A stretch of DNA of 31,931 nucleotides from Thiopontia sp964344435 (GTDB lineage Bacteria > Pseudomonadota > Gammaproteobacteria > GCF-002020875), in assembly GCA_964344435.1 (NCBI GenBank), contig CAYFNH010000017.1:1-31931 (forward strand). Direction: 5' to 3'. The position numbers were made by a program, and so were the translations under genes. The notes beneath the pieces were generated by a model that saw only the letters and a list, made by a program, of their open reading frames with translations, was not told the origin of the DNA and made no database searches. Numbering within the stretch: the first letter of the stretch is position 1; every line of letters begins with the position of its first letter. This document shows, in pieces, positions 1 through 8,812 of the stretch.

Positions 1-94
1 TGGAAATCAGCGGTGGTCAGGAGCTTAAATGATGGTTTGGTGAATAATGCGGGTTAAAGTCTGGAATCGAGATTGGCGCGGTGTATTGGTGTTG

Positions 95-886
95 TTAGCC
101 AGAGGTGTCGGTAGCGGCATTGCTCAAGCGGGCAAACTCCTGCAGAGAGAGTGTCTCCGCACGTCGCGTCGGGTCTATGTTTGCATTCTTGAATGCTTCA
201 GCCTCAACCCATGCCTTCAGGCTGTTTCGCAGGGTCTTGCGGCGTTGTGAAAAGGCGGCTGCCACCAGCCCGGAAAAGTGAACCTCATCCTCAATCTCGA
301 CCGGGGGTTCACTCCAGGGGGTTAGCCGTACTACCGAAGAGTGCACTTTGGGTGGTGGGTTGAAAGCGCCCGGGCCGATGCTGAAGAGGGGTTCCACCTT
401 GCAGTGGCGTTGCACCATCACCGAGAGGCGACCGTAGTCGCTGCGACCGGGAGCTGCAGACATCCGCTCAACCACCTCTTTTTGCAGCATGAAGTGCATA
501 TCCTGAATCAGCTGGCGATGCTCCAGTAGATGAAAGATCAGTGGTGTGGAGATGTTGTAGGGGAGATTGCCCACAATTCGCAAAGGGTGTTCCTGCCTAA
601 ATAGCTGGCTGAAGTTGAACTTGAGTACATCTTTGCTGTGGATGGTCAGTTCACCGACCGTACTGCACTGTGTCTGCAGCAGTGGGATCAGGTCACGGTC
701 CAGTTCGATGGCATGCATCTGTGTAACCAGTGGGAGTAGTTGGCAGGTGAGAGCTCCCTGACCGGGGCCGATCTCCACCAAGTTGTCCTGTGGCTGTGGG
801 GAGATGGCTGAGACAATCTTGTTGATGATATTCTGGTCGTGGAGAAAATTCTGTCCGAACCGTTTTCTGGGGGTGTGCTCTCTCAT
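95..886 (-). CDS. rsmA: 16S rRNA (adenine1518/1519-N6)-dimethyltransferase RsmA (KsgA)
   Basis: Cytoplasmic methyltransferase that uses S-adenosylmethionine to dimethylate two adjacent adenines in helix 45 of 16S rRNA, a late step of small-subunit assembly. The 263-residue length is normal. The protein opens with the family sequence RKRFGQNFLHD. It has the SAM-binding motif VEIGPGQGALT near residue 37 and the catalytic NLPYN motif at residues 107-111. The ATG start overlaps the pdxA stop by four bases (ATGA), so translation is probably coupled. It is the last gene of lptD-surA-pdxA-rsmA; the enteric partner apaG is not visible in the 94 bases that remain. Assignment is secure. Confidence 0.97.
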   Translation of the reverse strand: MREHTPRKRFGQNFLHDQNIINKIVSAISPQPQDNLVEIGPGQGALTCQLLPLVTQMHAIELDRDLIPLLQTQCSTVGELTIHSKDVLKFNFSQLFRQEHPLRIVGNLPYNISTPLIFHLLEHRQLIQDMHFMLQKEVVERMSAAPGRSDYGRLSVMVQRHCKVEPLFSIGPGAFNPPPKVHSSVVRLTPWSEPPVEIEDEVHFSGLVAAAFSQRRKTLRNSLKAWVEAEAFKNANIDPTRRAETLSLQEFARLSNAATDTSG

Positions 887-1902
887 TGTCCCAATGCTAC
901 CTTGATTGCCACTTCAAGGCTGCCGAGGGAGGCCTTTCCGGTCCCAGCCAGCTCCAGTGCGGTGCCATGGTCAACCGAGGTACGCAGGAAGGGGAGGCCG
1001 AGGGTGATATTTACTGCGTTGCCAAAGCCGTTGTGTTTCAGTACCGGAAGCCCCTGGTCATGATACATCGCCAGTACGGCATCTCCCTGTTGCAGGGTGG
1101 ATGGGGTAAACAGGGTATCGGCCGGTAGTGGGCCGATTAGATTCATCCCCTGTTGGCGAAACTGCTCTAGTACCGGGGTGATGATCTCGAGCTCTTCCTT
1201 GCCCAGATGACCATCTTCTCCTGCATGAGGGTTGAGTCCGGCAACCAGTAGGGTAGGGTCATCCACACCACAGTGTTGCCTGATCCCTTGATGGAGTATC
1301 GGGATGATTTGCTGCAGCTTCTCTCGGGTGATTGCAGCAGCAACCTCGGTCAGTGGCAGGTGGGTGGTGGCCAGTGCAACCCGTAGAGAGTCGGTTGTGG
1401 CCGTTTTCGGGATGGCCAGCATCATCACCACTTCATCAGAGTTGCAGAGTGCTTGCAGGTATTCGGTGTGCCCGCTGAACGGGATCTGCTGTACCTGTGC
1501 CGGTCCACAGCTGTGACATAGCAGCCCGGCTGCCCCGGCATCATTGATCACCCCTTTATGGATCGGGCCCGTGACGAGCGCACTGTATTCGTTGTCGAGA
1601 CAGGCCTCGGTAGCGAGGCGAATTGTCTCCAGCACGTAGGCTGCACTGTTGGGGCTAAGTTGACCCGCTCGAACCGGGTTGTTGAGTGGTACCTTGCGCA
1701 CACTGAGTGAGCCCGGCTCGCGCACAATCGACTCCAGTGATGTGCTGATCTGTAGCGGGTACCCCAGTTGTCGGGCACGCTGCTGTAGTAGCGCAGGATC
1801 GGCAAAGGCGACCAGGTCGTAGTTCCGTGGTTGCTGGGCGATCTCAACGGCGAGGTCAGGGCCAATCCCTGCGGGTTCACCGGGGGTAAAGGCAAGGGCC
1901 AT
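883..1902 (-). CDS. pdxA: 4-hydroxythreonine-4-phosphate dehydrogenase PdxA
   Basis: NAD-dependent enzyme of pyridoxal 5'-phosphate synthesis that oxidises 4-phosphohydroxy-L-threonine. The 339-residue protein starts with the family signature FTPGEPAGIGPDLAVEIAQ. The three histidines expected to bind the catalytic divalent metal are seen in SGHTEYL, NPHAGEDGHLG and MYHDQGLPVLK. The C-terminus carries the conserved TSVDHGTALELAGTGKA. It begins 11 bases after the surA stop, and its end overlaps the rsmA start by four bases. No Shine-Dalgarno sequence is visible before the ATG (the leader is C-rich), so it may depend on translation from surA. Confidence 0.96.
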   Translation of the reverse strand: MALAFTPGEPAGIGPDLAVEIAQQPRNYDLVAFADPALLQQRARQLGYPLQISTSLESIVREPGSLSVRKVPLNNPVRAGQLSPNSAAYVLETIRLATEACLDNEYSALVTGPIHKGVINDAGAAGLLCHSCGPAQVQQIPFSGHTEYLQALCNSDEVVMMLAIPKTATTDSLRVALATTHLPLTEVAAAITREKLQQIIPILHQGIRQHCGVDDPTLLVAGLNPHAGEDGHLGKEELEIITPVLEQFRQQGMNLIGPLPADTLFTPSTLQQGDAVLAMYHDQGLPVLKHNGFGNAVNITLGLPFLRTSVDHGTALELAGTGKASLGSLEVAIKVALGQ

Positions 1903-1913
1903 GGGGGCAAGAG

Positions 1914-3209
1914 TCAGATGTCGTCGAGGCGATACTCGATATACGCCTCATCTCGCAGTCGCCTTAGCCAGGTCTCGGTGGCTTCACTGATTTTACGTTT
2001 GCGAATCATCTTGCGTGCTTGACTTAGCAGGTGCTCTTCGGTGTTGTCCTCCTGCTTGCGTGCAACCATCTGGATGATGTGCCAGCCAAAACGGGACTTG
2101 AACACCGGACTGATCTCGCCGGGTTTCAGTTTGTTCATCTCCTCGACAAATTCTGGTACCAGATTTTCCGGGTTTTGCCACCCCAGATCCCCGCCATCCT
2201 TGGCAGACCCATCCTCGGAGTTGGTGCGGGCCAGCTCTTCAAAGGATTCGCCTCCGAGGATACGCTCCCGAATGATCTCAAGTCGTGCCTGGATTTCGTT
2301 CTCCTGTTTCATCTCGGAGGGCTTCAGCAGAATGTGGCGAGCATGAGAGAGGGTGATGATGTGGCTGTTGTCCGGCTCTCTTTGGTCGATGATGGAGAGC
2401 AGGTGGAAGCCACTGGCACTACGAATGGGGCCGACAAACGGGGCGCTCTGGAGTTCCGGAAGCTGTTTGGCAAACAGGGTGGGTAGTTCAGCCCGGGTTC
2501 TCCACTCCAGTACCCCACCCTCCAGTGCATTGGCACCGCTGGACTGCTCCAGCGCAGTTTGGCGAAAGTCAGCGCCTGCCTGCAGGGATTGCGCGATCTT
2601 CAAGGCCTTCTGTTTGGCACTCTGGATCTGTTGAGGTGAGGCAGCATCGGGCAGGGGAATCAGAATGTGGCCAAGGCGGTACTGGCGCATGGCATCTGCA
2701 GTGTCGGCGGATAGCTGCTCAGCAAGCCGCTGGGCCTCACTGTCTGTAATGGTGACGGAGTTTTCAACCTTTCGTACCTTCAGCTTCTCCAGGGTGATCT
2801 CCTGTTTCAGGTTGTCACGAAACTCCAGGTAGTCCAGTCCTTGTGCGTCCAGCGCCTTTTTGAATTCGGAGAGGGTGAGGTTGTTGCGCTTGGCAATGTT
2901 CTGCATGGCCCGGTCGGTCGTCGCCTCATCAATGATGATGCCGGCCTTCTCGGCGGCCTGCAGCTGCAGTCGCTCGAGAATCATCTTCTCCAGCACCTGC
3001 TGAGCCAGTGTCTGTACGGGAGGAATGGTGGACTGTTGGGCCTGCAGCCGTTGCACAATGGTGGAGAGTTCACTTTCCAGCTCACTCTTCATGATGATGT
3101 CTTCGTTCACCAGTGCAAGGATCCGGTCTACGCCGGTGATGGGGGCGCAGAGCCCCAGTGAGGGGAGTAGAAATGCAAAGAGAAATGGGAGTGAGGAGAA
3201 GCGTGCCAT
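1914..3209 (-). CDS. surA: Periplasmic chaperone / peptidyl-prolyl isomerase SurA
   Basis: Periplasmic chaperone that carries unfolded outer-membrane proteins, including LptD, to the BAM complex. The 431-residue sequence shows a Sec signal peptide (hydrophobic core about residues 6-21, likely cleavage after LGLCA), a SurA N-terminal chaperone region at about 25-170, a first parvulin domain at about 177-275 and a second at about 288-384. The second domain has the typical HARHILLK start and FGWHIIQM end. A short C-terminal helix follows. The gene lies 16 bases after lptD, matching both the enteric order and its role in LptD assembly. No clear ribosome binding site precedes the ATG. Confidence 0.97.
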   Translation of the reverse strand: MARFSSLPFLFAFLLPSLGLCAPITGVDRILALVNEDIIMKSELESELSTIVQRLQAQQSTIPPVQTLAQQVLEKMILERLQLQAAEKAGIIIDEATTDRAMQNIAKRNNLTLSEFKKALDAQGLDYLEFRDNLKQEITLEKLKVRKVENSVTITDSEAQRLAEQLSADTADAMRQYRLGHILIPLPDAASPQQIQSAKQKALKIAQSLQAGADFRQTALEQSSGANALEGGVLEWRTRAELPTLFAKQLPELQSAPFVGPIRSASGFHLLSIIDQREPDNSHIITLSHARHILLKPSEMKQENEIQARLEIIRERILGGESFEELARTNSEDGSAKDGGDLGWQNPENLVPEFVEEMNKLKPGEISPVFKSRFGWHIIQMVARKQEDNTEEHLLSQARKMIRKRKISEATETWLRRLRDEAYIEYRLDDI

Positions 3210-3225
3210 ATAAATTACATCTAGA

Positions 3226-5703
3226 TTACATAGAGCTGTTATAACCTTCGATACTCTGCCCCAACAGTTGATTCAGGTCGCCAGATTTTCCCAGTTTGCC
3301 AAGTCCCTTCAGCTCCAGAACCAGGAGCCAGGTGGTGTCATATTGGTTGGTGCCGGTGAGGTAGTGGCGCCGAGTAAAGCTGGCTGACCAGCAGCAGCTC
3401 TCATAGTTGAGGCCGATCATATCTTCCAGTTGATGGTTGTTGGTACTGATCAGTTCCTGATTGTAGCGTGCCAGCAGGTTCCAGCGACTGTTGATCTCCC
3501 AGGCACCGGAGAGGTCGATCTGCTGCTTTGAGCCACGCTCATGGATATAGCCGATATTCACTAGTTGACCGGCGCCGTTGTTGTACTGGTAGTCGGTGTG
3601 GAGAGTGTTACTCCATGTGGTGTAACTGCTCTGTGGCTTGTCCAGATGTAGCTCGAGCGCTGCGTTGTGTGCGCCAGATTCGGCGCTGATCTTGCCGATC
3701 AGATCAGTCCAGTCCTGGGTGCGAGCACTACGGAAGTCACGGCTGCGCTCCAGTGAGGCGGAGAGTACCTTGCTGCCATCGCTGTTACTCAGCAGATCGC
3801 TATCGACCGAGAGGGTGATCAGCTTGGTGTGTGGCGCACTATCCTTGCCGTAGAACTGGCTGTTGTCATCACTGTTGTCTTCAAAGCTGTGTCCGGAGTT
3901 TTTGCCATCCGGGATGTAGCTGAAACGAACTTTTGGTTCCAGTGTATGGAGATAGTTGTTGGTATCGCGTTCAAGGAAGAGGCCGCTCTCCAATGTATAT
4001 TGAGGTACGCTCAGGCTGGAGCTGCCGCCACTATCGAGTGAGTAGTGGCTCTGGGCAATCGAGAGTGAGGGCTTGATGTAGGCAGCATCGTTGAGCAGTG
4101 TCAGGTTGTAGCTTGCGCTGGGTTTGATCCAGTAGCGCTCCGCATTGGAGTTGCTGCTGTGGTCGAAGTGGACAAACTGCCCCTCGACACTGTAGTTGAG
4201 CCGGTTGTTACCACTCTCGTTTGACCAAGAGCCATCAATCTGAGGTAGCTTTCGGTAGGGTTCGTCGCTGGCTGCAAGATTCTTGTCCACTATGTAGTAG
4301 TCCGAAAGCAGGGCAGAGACTTGCCAGCGTTTCTGGTTGTAGTGGATGGTTGCACTCTGCTCCAAGGTATCGCTGCTGGAGAGCCCCAACGTATTACCAA
4401 AGTGAGTCAGGTAGTCCTGATCCGAGAGGGTGGTATAGTCGATCTCGTAGCGGAGCTGGTTGGAGAGCCCGGTAGTTTGTAATGTACCTTGATGGTCGAG
4501 GCTGAACTGATAACGGTCATCCGTGTAAAGGTCATCACTCGGAAGGAAACTGGCACCCACTACACCCTGGTTGTCACGGTTGAGATAGCGAAAGTTCCCA
4601 CTCAGGCCTATGCCTCGCTTGCCAATGATACGTGGAGTGATGGTTGCGTCACGGTTGGGGGCAAGGTTCATATAGTAGGGGGCGCTGACATCCGCTCCGC
4701 CTGTGCTGTTATACCCCCAGGAAGGAAAGAGCATACCGCTCTTGCGCCGCTCATCCAGTGGGAAGGTATAACTGGGTGTGTAGAGAATAGGCACTCCCTT
4801 GAAGCTGACCACCGCATTTTTTGCAGAGCCCCACCCCTCCAGCTCGTCCAGCTCTACCTGCTCCGCTTGTAACTCCCAACTGCTGTCTTCGTCCGGACAG
4901 GTGGTGTAGGAGCTGTTGTGATAACGGTTGACATAGCGGCTCACCATCTCGATCTGATCCGCCTGGCCACGAGCCCCGGTCTCCTCGATGTGATAGGTGG
5001 CGCTATCCAGTGTTCCGGTATCGGTGTTTGTGTTGATCTGGAGGTGCTCTCCTGTCATCGCCGTGCCGGTCTCCCGGTAGCGGATATTGCCATCGGCCTC
5101 AAAGGTTCCCAGGTCATGGTTGTAGGTTGCCTGGTCGGCCAGTAGTTGCTGGTCGGCACGCTCCATGGTGACCTTGCCGTTGTAGATAAAGACATTCTTG
5201 CCATGAATCTCCATATCCTCCGCATCGATGGAGAGCGCGGCATTTTCCCGGTTTTCCAGCGCGATGGGGGTTAGTTTTTTCCGGGTTGAAATCGGACAGC
5301 TACTCTCCGCTGATGCACGCTTTTGTGTTTTGTTGATAGCAGGGGTAGCGACTGGTTGGCGTGTTGAGCCCTCTGATACCGTGGAGGGTTGCACGGTAGC
5401 GGCTGGGGTGGCTGTCTGCGGCTTGACCTGTATATTTTCTGGTTGGTTCACCGGGCGTTCAGGTACCGTCGAGCGGGGGACAACCGGCAGCGGTTGTGCA
5501 ATGGGCTTCTGCGGAACCGGGGCTGCCAGAGAGAGAGGGACCTGCTCCGGAGTTCCACAGAGCCACTTTCCTTCATGATCGACCACGCAGCGCATCGGAG
5601 CCTCGGCATGGGCCTGGATAGAGACCATGCAAGCGAGTGTCGAGAGGAGAAGACCAGTTGTTTTACAGTACTGTTTTTTCAATGGATAACCTGCCTGAGA
5701 CAC
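3226..5703 (-). CDS. lptD: LPS-assembly protein LptD
   Basis: Outer-membrane beta-barrel that, with LptE, inserts lipopolysaccharide into the outer leaflet. The 825-residue protein has a signal peptide ending near AHAE (residue 34), then a Pro/Thr-rich stretch (about 50-135), an OstA jellyroll domain (about 155-290) and a long barrel. Cysteines at 39 and 49 form an N-terminal pair. Cys136, and the adjacent Cys770-Cys771 near the C-terminus, suit the interdomain disulfides known for LptD. The GTG at 5703 has no good ribosome binding site. A TTG at 5682 (start of an alternative protein beginning KKQYCKTTGLLLS) follows CAGGCAGG by seven bases and may be the real start. First gene of the operon. 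Confidence 0.96.
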   Translation of the reverse strand: MSQAGYPLKKQYCKTTGLLLSTLACMVSIQAHAEAPMRCVVDHEGKWLCGTPEQVPLSLAAPVPQKPIAQPLPVVPRSTVPERPVNQPENIQVKPQTATPAATVQPSTVSEGSTRQPVATPAINKTQKRASAESSCPISTRKKLTPIALENRENAALSIDAEDMEIHGKNVFIYNGKVTMERADQQLLADQATYNHDLGTFEADGNIRYRETGTAMTGEHLQINTNTDTGTLDSATYHIEETGARGQADQIEMVSRYVNRYHNSSYTTCPDEDSSWELQAEQVELDELEGWGSAKNAVVSFKGVPILYTPSYTFPLDERRKSGMLFPSWGYNSTGGADVSAPYYMNLAPNRDATITPRIIGKRGIGLSGNFRYLNRDNQGVVGASFLPSDDLYTDDRYQFSLDHQGTLQTTGLSNQLRYEIDYTTLSDQDYLTHFGNTLGLSSSDTLEQSATIHYNQKRWQVSALLSDYYIVDKNLAASDEPYRKLPQIDGSWSNESGNNRLNYSVEGQFVHFDHSSNSNAERYWIKPSASYNLTLLNDAAYIKPSLSIAQSHYSLDSGGSSSLSVPQYTLESGLFLERDTNNYLHTLEPKVRFSYIPDGKNSGHSFEDNSDDNSQFYGKDSAPHTKLITLSVDSDLLSNSDGSKVLSASLERSRDFRSARTQDWTDLIGKISAESGAHNAALELHLDKPQSSYTTWSNTLHTDYQYNNGAGQLVNIGYIHERGSKQQIDLSGAWEINSRWNLLARYNQELISTNNHQLEDMIGLNYESCCWSASFTRRHYLTGTNQYDTTWLLVLELKGLGKLGKSGDLNQLLGQSIEGYNSSM

Positions 5704-5717
5704 GATTCTGGCGGTCG

Positions 5718-5723
5718 ATTATA
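5718..5723 (-). promoter_or_regulatory. Candidate -10 box of the lptD operon
   Basis: The minus strand reads a perfect TATAAT here, in the 84-base gap between the divergent lptD and amgK genes. No convincing -35 hexamer lies 16-18 bases upstream. Transcription would begin near 5711, leaving about eight bases before the GTG at 5703 but a normal leader before the TTG at 5682. On the plus strand TACAAT at 5745-5750 could serve amgK, again without a good -35 box. Confidence 0.35.
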
Positions 5724-5787
5724 CATGGCAAAGCGGACAAAGAGTACAATTGAGCAGATACAAAGGGAGCTTATCTGACGAGGGGTT

Positions 5788-6789
5788 ATGGATCGACGTC
5801 TACAGCAGTTGAAATTGTGGGTGGAACAGAGGTTAGTGCAGTTTCCCCAGTGGGAAGAGGAGCCGTATCGGATCGCTCCAGCTTCGGCAGATGCCAGTTT
5901 CCGGCGCTATTTTCGGGTGGTTTTTGAAAATATAGCCTCCACATTGATCGTCATGGACGCCCCTCCCGACAAGGAGGATTCGGCACCGTTTGTGGCCATT
6001 GCCAGGACCCTGCGCAACTGCGGACTTCAGGCACCTGAACTGTTCTCGGTAGACCTTGAGCAAGGTTTTATCCTGTTGGGTGACCTGGGGAGTACCCCCT
6101 ATCTGGAGATGCTGGACGGTGACCAGGTAGACACGCTCTACACCGATGCGATGGAGGCACTGCTACAGTTGCAGCGCTACTGGCCCGCTTCAGAGCACCC
6201 ACTGCCCGAATATGATCGGGCGCTATTGATGAGAGAGATGGCACTGTTTCCGCAGTGGTATCTGCAATGTCACAGAGACTATCCACTGGAGGGAGAGGGA
6301 CAGGAGGTGTTGCAGCAACAGTTTGAACTACTGGCGACGACAGCACTGGAGCAGCCTCGGGTCGCAGTCCATCGGGACTACCACTCGCGCAACCTGATGG
6401 TGACGGAAACCGATAATCCTGGTGTGATCGATTTTCAGGATGCCGTTCGTGGTCCCATTACCTACGATCTGGTCTCTCTGCTACGAGACTGCTACATTCG
6501 TTGGCCACAGCAGGATATCGAGCGTTGGGTCGGCTACTATCATACCCAGTTACAGCAGCGCGGCATCCTTGCAGCAGAGATTGACCAGACACAATTCACC
6601 CGCTGGTTTGACTGGATGGGGGTGCAGCGCCACCTCAAGGCGATTGGTATCTTTGCTCGCCTCAACCATCGTGACGGCAAACCGGGCTATCTCAATGATA
6701 TTCCCCGTACCCTCCAGTATGTAGTGGAGGTGACGGCACGTTACCCAGAGCTGGAACCGTTGCATCAGCTGACGAGTCGTCTGCAGTGA
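5788..6789 (+). CDS. amgK: N-acetylmuramate/N-acetylglucosamine kinase AmgK
   Basis: Aminoglycoside-phosphotransferase-fold kinase that phosphorylates the anomeric position of MurNAc and GlcNAc, the first step of the MurU route that returns cell-wall sugars to UDP-MurNAc without passing through GlcNAc-6-phosphate. At 333 residues the length is usual. The catalytic loop HRDYHSRN is at residues 195-202 (Asp197 the likely base), and the metal-binding IDFQDA follows with Asp215. A GAGGGG ribosome binding site lies six bases before the ATG. The gene is divergent from lptD and its stop overlaps the GTG of murU. The same lptD-amgK-murU neighbourhood is known in Pseudomonas, which strengthens the assignment. 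Confidence 0.93.
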   Translation: MDRRLQQLKLWVEQRLVQFPQWEEEPYRIAPASADASFRRYFRVVFENIASTLIVMDAPPDKEDSAPFVAIARTLRNCGLQAPELFSVDLEQGFILLGDLGSTPYLEMLDGDQVDTLYTDAMEALLQLQRYWPASEHPLPEYDRALLMREMALFPQWYLQCHRDYPLEGEGQEVLQQQFELLATTALEQPRVAVHRDYHSRNLMVTETDNPGVIDFQDAVRGPITYDLVSLLRDCYIRWPQQDIERWVGYYHTQLQQRGILAAEIDQTQFTRWFDWMGVQRHLKAIGIFARLNHRDGKPGYLNDIPRTLQYVVEVTARYPELEPLHQLTSRLQ

Positions 6790-7445
6790 AGGCGATGATT
6801 CTGGCGGCAGGCCGAGGCGAGCGCATGCGTCCCCTCACCGATCGAACCCCCAAGCCACTACTTGAGGTGAAAGGCAAGACACTGATTGAGTATCACCTTG
6901 AGGCATTGGCTGAGGCAGGAATTCAGGAGATTATCATCAACCACGGCTGGTTGGGCGAACAGATCCCTGCTGCACTGGGGGATGGCAGTCACTATGGCGT
7001 TACCATCCGCTACTCGGCAGAGCCGAGCGAAGCACTGGAAACCGGCGGAGGCATTCTCCAGGCACTACCACTGCTGGGAGATGATCCCTTTATCGTGGTC
7101 AATGGCGATATCTTTACCGACTACCCGTTCGAGCGCCTGCTACAGACACCGGCATCGTCCGCTCATCTGGTGCTGGTTGATAACCCGCCTCACCATCCGC
7201 ATGGGGATTTTGTTCTGGAGCAGAGTCAGATTGTCGGCTATGGGGCAGAGGAGCCTCGTAAAAAGTTGACCTACAGTGGTATTGCCCGTTTTCAACCAAC
7301 ATTCTTTGAGCAGGCACGTAGCGGTCGGTTTCCACTGGCCCCGATGCTGTTTGCTGCGGTGGATTATGGTGTCCTGCAGGGGGAACATTACAAGGGGGAT
7401 TGGTCTGATGTGGGTACGCCAGAGCGGCTGAAGTGGTTGGAGTAG
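6786..7445 (+). CDS. murU: N-acetylmuramate-1-phosphate uridylyltransferase MurU
   Basis: Nucleotidyltransferase that turns MurNAc-1-phosphate and UTP into UDP-MurNAc, completing the salvage begun by AmgK. The N-terminal signature MILAAGRGERMRPLTDRTPK is the nucleotide-binding loop of sugar-phosphate nucleotidyltransferases. The metal-binding VNGDIF is near residue 103 and the C-terminus has the family GTPERL. The 219-residue length is typical of MurU and much shorter than GlmU or RmlA. It starts at a GTG inside the amgK stop (GTGA, four-base overlap), so the two are translationally coupled. By sequence alone it could be called a generic sugar nucleotidyltransferase; the amgK pairing decides it. 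Confidence 0.92.
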   Translation: MKAMILAAGRGERMRPLTDRTPKPLLEVKGKTLIEYHLEALAEAGIQEIIINHGWLGEQIPAALGDGSHYGVTIRYSAEPSEALETGGGILQALPLLGDDPFIVVNGDIFTDYPFERLLQTPASSAHLVLVDNPPHHPHGDFVLEQSQIVGYGAEEPRKKLTYSGIARFQPTFFEQARSGRFPLAPMLFAAVDYGVLQGEHYKGDWSDVGTPERLKWLE

Positions 7446-7452
7446 CCATTAA

Positions 7453-7489
7453 AGGGTGGCTGAAGATAAATTGTCTTCCCTCTGTTTTT
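7453..7489 (+). terminator. Possible weak terminator after murU
   Basis: GAAGA (7462-7466) and TCTTC (7474-7478) can pair around a seven-base loop, with partial extension by flanking G- and C-rich bases. A run of five T residues follows at 7485-7489. The stem is short and the T-run lies several bases away, so this is only a candidate end for the amgK-murU transcript. Confidence 0.3.
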
Positions 7490-7536
7490 GACGTAATATT
7501 TATTTTCCGATAATTAATTTTACGCTATTTTATTTC

Positions 7537-8784
7537 ATGAAGAACAGAAAGATCAGTCAAAAGTTGGTGAAAAAGGCTTCGTCAAAGCTGGGACGGATCA
7601 CTGTACTGACGGGTGCCCGTCAGACTGGAAAAACAACATTGGTTCGGGAGATGTTTCCCGACTATGCCTACATCTCACTCGATGACCCGGTGACACGTGC
7701 CGACTATGCGAGACTATCCGCAGCACAGTGGTATGCACAGTATCCAGAGGTGATTCTGGATGAGGTGCAAAAGCTGCCTCAGCTGATCGACTCGGTAAAG
7801 GCTGTTTATGATCGGTATCCGGATACCCACTTTATTTTGCTCGGTTCCAGTCAGATATTGTTGATGGAGCAGATCAAGGAGAGTCTGGCAGGACGAGCTG
7901 CTCTGGTTGAAATATATCCATTAACACTGCCGGAAAGGGGTACTGCGAGTTGGCGCGATGAGGTAAAAGCATCTCGCCTGATGCAGATATTACGAGGCGG
8001 TGAAGTGAGTACTATTTTGCAGGGAGTACCGCGAGGGGATGACGATTACGCCGTAGCGGAACAGATGTTTTCCGCTTATCTCGAGAGCGGTGGGATGCCG
8101 CTTACCGTGGATGAGGCGTTGACGGTAGAAGAGAAGCGAGAGTGGTTACAGGACTATATTCGCACCTATCTGCAGAGAGATTTACGTGACCTGGCTAACC
8201 TGAAGGAGCTGGAGCCGTTTGTGCGTGCGCAGAAGAGTGTTGCCCAGGTAGGTGGGCAGTTGTTGAACTACAGCCATATTGCAAAACAGTCCGGGATCTC
8301 TGTGTCGACGGCCAAGCGCTTCGTAAGTTATCTCGATATCAGCTATCAAGTGGTCGTTTTGCCTCCCTGGTTTCGTAACCAAAACAAGCGGCTTGCAAAG
8401 TCACCTAAAATACACTTCCTCGATCCGGCTATCCAGCGTGCGATTATTGGGCGCACTGGCCCACTGACCGGACATGAATTTGAGAGTGCGGTGGTCGCAG
8501 AGATCTACAAACAGATAAAAAGTGAATCAATCAGGGCGGAGTGTTACCACATGCGCACGTTTGATGGACGAGAGGTAGACCTGTTGATCGAGATGGAAGA
8601 GGGCTATCACGCAATAGAGATCAAATCATCCCTTTCGGTTTCTAAAGCCGATGCACGCCATCTGTACGCATTAAGTGATATTCTCGACAAGCCACTGCTC
8701 TCAGGATTGGTAGTCTCCAACGACCCTCGGGTTCATCAATGGGAGGAGGTGACGGCCATTCCTGCTGCATGGTTGTTGGGGTGA
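7537..8784 (+). CDS. AAA_14 / DUF4143 family ATPase
   Basis: A 415-residue P-loop ATPase of the AAA_14 plus DUF4143 architecture, common as isolated accessory genes in bacteria and archaea with no agreed function. Walker A is GARQTGKTT at residues 26-34 and Walker B is EVILDE at 71-76, followed by a LLGSSQ sensor strand near 101. A winged-helix-like stretch lies at about 247-280 (YSHIAKQSGISVSTAKRF). The C-terminus has a restriction-nuclease-like pattern with Asp348 (REVD), Glu361 and Lys363 (AIEIKSS). The gene is alone, preceded by an AT-rich 90-base leader without a Shine-Dalgarno sequence, and has no functional link to its neighbours, which suggests transfer. Nuclease activity is inference only. 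Confidence 0.85.
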   Translation: MKNRKISQKLVKKASSKLGRITVLTGARQTGKTTLVREMFPDYAYISLDDPVTRADYARLSAAQWYAQYPEVILDEVQKLPQLIDSVKAVYDRYPDTHFILLGSSQILLMEQIKESLAGRAALVEIYPLTLPERGTASWRDEVKASRLMQILRGGEVSTILQGVPRGDDDYAVAEQMFSAYLESGGMPLTVDEALTVEEKREWLQDYIRTYLQRDLRDLANLKELEPFVRAQKSVAQVGGQLLNYSHIAKQSGISVSTAKRFVSYLDISYQVVVLPPWFRNQNKRLAKSPKIHFLDPAIQRAIIGRTGPLTGHEFESAVVAEIYKQIKSESIRAECYHMRTFDGREVDLLIEMEEGYHAIEIKSSLSVSKADARHLYALSDILDKPLLSGLVVSNDPRVHQWEEVTAIPAAWLLG

Positions 8785-8812
8785 GCAGCGTGGGTACGGA
8801 TAGAGCTTACCG

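Noticed and set aside
1..94. Search for apaG downstream of rsmA
   Set aside because: No ATG and no ApaG-like sequence on the minus strand in these bases. A plus-strand frame ends with a stop at 55-57 and could be the tail of a convergent gene, but 18 codons are too few to judge.
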